From Shewanella chilikensis (GTDB lineage: Bacteria > Pseudomonadota > Gammaproteobacteria > Enterobacterales > Shewanellaceae): DNA of 64,000 bases. Positions 62,512 through 64,000 of this stretch are shown here, piece after piece. Positions within the stretch are counted from its first letter, which is position 1. Each line of letters begins with the position of its first letter. The DNA lies in contig NZ_NIJM01000003.1 of NCBI RefSeq assembly GCF_002836945.1, forward strand, positions 81,043 to 145,042, in the 5' to 3' direction. The translations under genes were made by a program, and so were the position numbers. The notes below the pieces were generated by a model. The model made no database searches and was not told where the DNA came from. It saw only the letters and a list, made by a program, of their open reading frames with translations.

Positions 62512-62646
62512 CATTAAACTCCCTGGCGGCATCTGTTCGTGCTGATAGTCGATAACGACTTATCGGCTGCAAGGGGAAGAACTTTAGCAGCTTTGAAGCA
62601 AAATTGGTTAAAAATATAGCGGGTTGCGTGTTGTATCAGGGCCGGG

Positions 62647-62997
62647 TTAGTCAGTTTTTTTGCCCCAGATATGGGCATTGGTCTGAGGCTTGTCGGCACA
62701 GGTTTTTTGGGCCGGTTTTTCCCGTGTTGCCGGGGTTGAACTGCCCAGCAGGTGAGGCGGAATGGGCAAGCCCTTGCTGGTCAGATAGAGGCGTTCCAGT
62801 TTTTCCCTGGCCCATTGGGTTTTTCGCAAAAAGGTTAGACTCGACTTAATGCTGGGATCATGGCTGAAGCAGCGCACTCTTATCCTTTGTGCCAGACCAT
62901 CAAAGCCGTACTGTTCCACCATTTCTGTGAGTATCGCCTTGAGGGTCAGGCCGTGCAGGGGATCTTTGTTGGCTTGAGGGGAATTGGAAGCTGTCAT
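62647..62997 (-). CDS. VF530-family DNA-binding protein (DUF2132)
   Basis: 116 residues. Core NKDPLHGLTLKAILTEMVEQ and the strongly conserved IRVRCFSHDPSIKSSLTFLR with WAREKLERLYL are VF530 hallmarks. The Thr/Pro-rich C-terminal tail is longer than in the family. AAGG seven bases before ATG 62997. Function in the cell unknown. The IS element lies about 175 bp upstream of its start. Confidence 0.88.
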   Translation of the reverse strand: MTASNSPQANKDPLHGLTLKAILTEMVEQYGFDGLAQRIRVRCFSHDPSIKSSLTFLRKTQWAREKLERLYLTSKGLPIPPHLLGSSTPATREKPAQKTCADKPQTNAHIWGKKTD

Positions 62998-63220
62998 CAA
63001 TGGGCCTTGGTAGCTGGTGTTATAAAAGCGGCGCCAGTATAACCGAGAAGCTTTTCAAATGCCTTGCAAAAAGGTTGAAAAAGTTGCGTCAAACTGTCCG
63101 GCAGATACATGCTCGGCAGATCTTTAGCCAAGGGAAACCATCGAGAGAGGAAAAAGGGGCCGTAGCGGCTAATGCCGATCAGTTAAGACAGATCGCTTGA
63201 CGATCTCACTGAAAGGATCA

Positions 63221-63253
63221 AAATCCGATGACCCCATGTCATCGGATTTTTTT
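63221..63253 (+). terminator. Terminator inside the IS, before the transposase
   Basis: AAATCCGATGA (63221-63231) and TCATCGGATTT (63239-63249), 7-base loop, followed by T to 63253; the ATG comes directly after. It faces transcripts entering from outside, so it would protect against accidental transposase expression. Confidence 0.8.
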
Positions 63254-64000
63254 ATGCAACTTTCAGAAGCTTTGGCGCGTACTCATATCAATCGTCTTAC
63301 CGAATTCACCTGTCTGGCCGATGTGCTTGAGCCTGAGTTAATTCAGTCGTGCCTTGATTCACATGGTGTTGCCAGTTTAAGGCGACGTAAGTTACCTATG
63401 GATGCCATGATTTGGGCGGTGATTGGTATGGCTCTGTTCAGAGGCGAGTCCGTCCGTTCACTCATCAATAAGCTTGATATCGTCTTACCTCAAGAGGTGG
63501 ATTACGTTGCTCGCAGTGCTGTCACGCAAGCGCGCAAACGGCTGGGCTCTGATGTTGTTCGGGATGTGTTTAAGCGAAGTGCCAAGACCTGGCATGAAAG
63601 AGCAGAGCATCCTCATTGGTGTGGGCTTAACCTCTATGGGGTCGATGGTGTCGTGTGGCGAACACCTGATAGCGAGCAAAACAATCAGGCCTTTGCCAAA
63701 ACTGCCAACGCTTCTGGTGATGCAGCCTATCCGCAAATTCGCATGGTTTGCATGATGGAGCTAAGCAGCCACTTGGTATTGAACAGTGCCTTTGATTCTG
63801 TTGCTGTCAGTGAAATGAATTTAGCCGCCGAATTGATATCAAGCATCCCCAATAACAGCCTGACGCTGTTTGACAGAGGCTTTTATTCGTTGGGACTTTT
63901 GCACGCCTGGCAACAGGCTCAACCTAACAGTCACTGGCTGCTGCCGTTGAAGAAAGGGACACAATATGAAGTGGTACGCTCTTTAGGAAAACACGACCAA
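63254..64000 (+). CDS. IS4-family transposase, 5' part
   Basis: Open through to the window end (249 codons), no stop. Starts [20 protein letters not shown]. The first DDE Asp is in [12 protein letters not shown] and the second in [10 protein letters not shown], with DUF4372-like front [18 protein letters not shown]. The remaining Glu with YREK lies beyond the window. No ribosome site is obvious: ATG follows the T-run of the internal terminator, which would keep expression low. Intact as far as seen. Confidence 0.9.
   Translation, partial: MQLSEALARTHINRLTEFTCLADVLEPELIQSCLDSHGVASLRRRKLPMDAMIWAVIGMALFRGESVRSLINKLDIVLPQEVDYVARSAVTQARKRLGSDVVRDVFKRSAKTWHERAEHPHWCGLNLYGVDGVVWRTPDSEQNNQAFAKTANASGDAAYPQIRMVCMMELSSHLVLNSAFDSVAVSEMNLAAELISSIPNNSLTLFDRGFYSLGLLHAWQQAQPNSHWLLPLKKGTQYEVVRSLGKHDQ

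Larger units (their letters stand above)
63171..64000 (+). mobile_element. IS4-family insertion sequence, left part
   Basis: The transposase frame, its upstream terminator and a probable left end near AATGCCGATCAGTTAAG (63171) form the visible part. The exact inverted repeat and target duplication cannot be fixed because the right end is outside the window. Confidence 0.6.

Overview
The window is a chromosomal segment of a marine gammaproteobacterium, almost certainly a Shewanella and most probably close to S. algae. Gene order supports this: an OmpW / SDR / lipoprotein / metA / seven-gene ivd (valine-isoleucine catabolism) block is collinear with the S. oneidensis chromosome as I remember it, and a four-gene avaroferrin/putrebactin-type siderophore block is headed by a decarboxylase, the arrangement known from S. 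algae. The DNA is moderately GC-rich. I saw no rRNA, tRNA, CRISPR array, prophage or plasmid genes.

Layout. 1-2.5 kb: 3' end of purL. 2.5-3.6 kb: a long non-coding stretch holding a tiny 26-codon gene on the minus strand with its own promoter and terminator, then the cyd leader. 3.6-6.5 kb: cydABX (cytochrome bd oxidase). 6.5-10.7 kb: a nucleotidyltransferase, OmpW, an SDR protein lacking the catalytic Tyr, and a lipoprotein plus metA behind candidate MetJ boxes. 11.3-19.1 kb: ivdA-mmsA-ivdCDE-mmsB-ivdG. 19.4-28 kb: small membrane protein, lipid-anchored S9 peptidase, divergent cueR/copA copper pair, a Cys-rich exported protein, and YbiT-type ABC-F. 28.3-41.1 kb: a ten-gene minus-strand iron operon (decarboxylase, N-hydroxylase, acyltransferase, NIS synthetase, TonB receptor, binding protein, two permeases, ATPase, FhuF-type reductase) behind a Fur box. 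41.5-45.3 kb: TetR-controlled HlyD/ABC-2 exporter. 45.3-54.9 kb: minus-strand housekeeping and unknown genes, including a methionine aminopeptidase overlapping a ParD-like gene, a sulfurtransferase, a DJ-1/PfpI protein, acetyltransferases, a YgjP metalloprotein and a DEAD-box helicase. 55-63 kb: patatin-like RssA, nrdD/nrdG, YibL, RibA, an outer-membrane protein, a FlxA-like coiled-coil protein and a VF530 protein. 63.2 kb to the end: 5' part of an IS4-family element.

How it fits together. Three promoters relevant to low oxygen (cydA, ompW, nrdD) carry FNR/EtrA-like dyads, and nrdD also has two NrdR boxes 31 bp apart. The ivd operon converts branched-chain acyl-CoAs to propionyl-CoA/acetyl-CoA and has a LiuR-like dyad upstream. 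The siderophore operon carries synthesis, uptake and iron release in one transcription unit.

Mobile DNA. Three copies of one short non-autonomous element with IS5-type inverted ends lie at 10.8, 41.3 and 51.2 kb; the last splits an acetyltransferase gene. I found no unmistakably new multi-gene system. The observations most worth following are the Map/ParD-like pair, the metA start-site hairpin, the 26-residue minigene, the IS5-like miniature elements and the NrdR/FNR architecture of nrdD.
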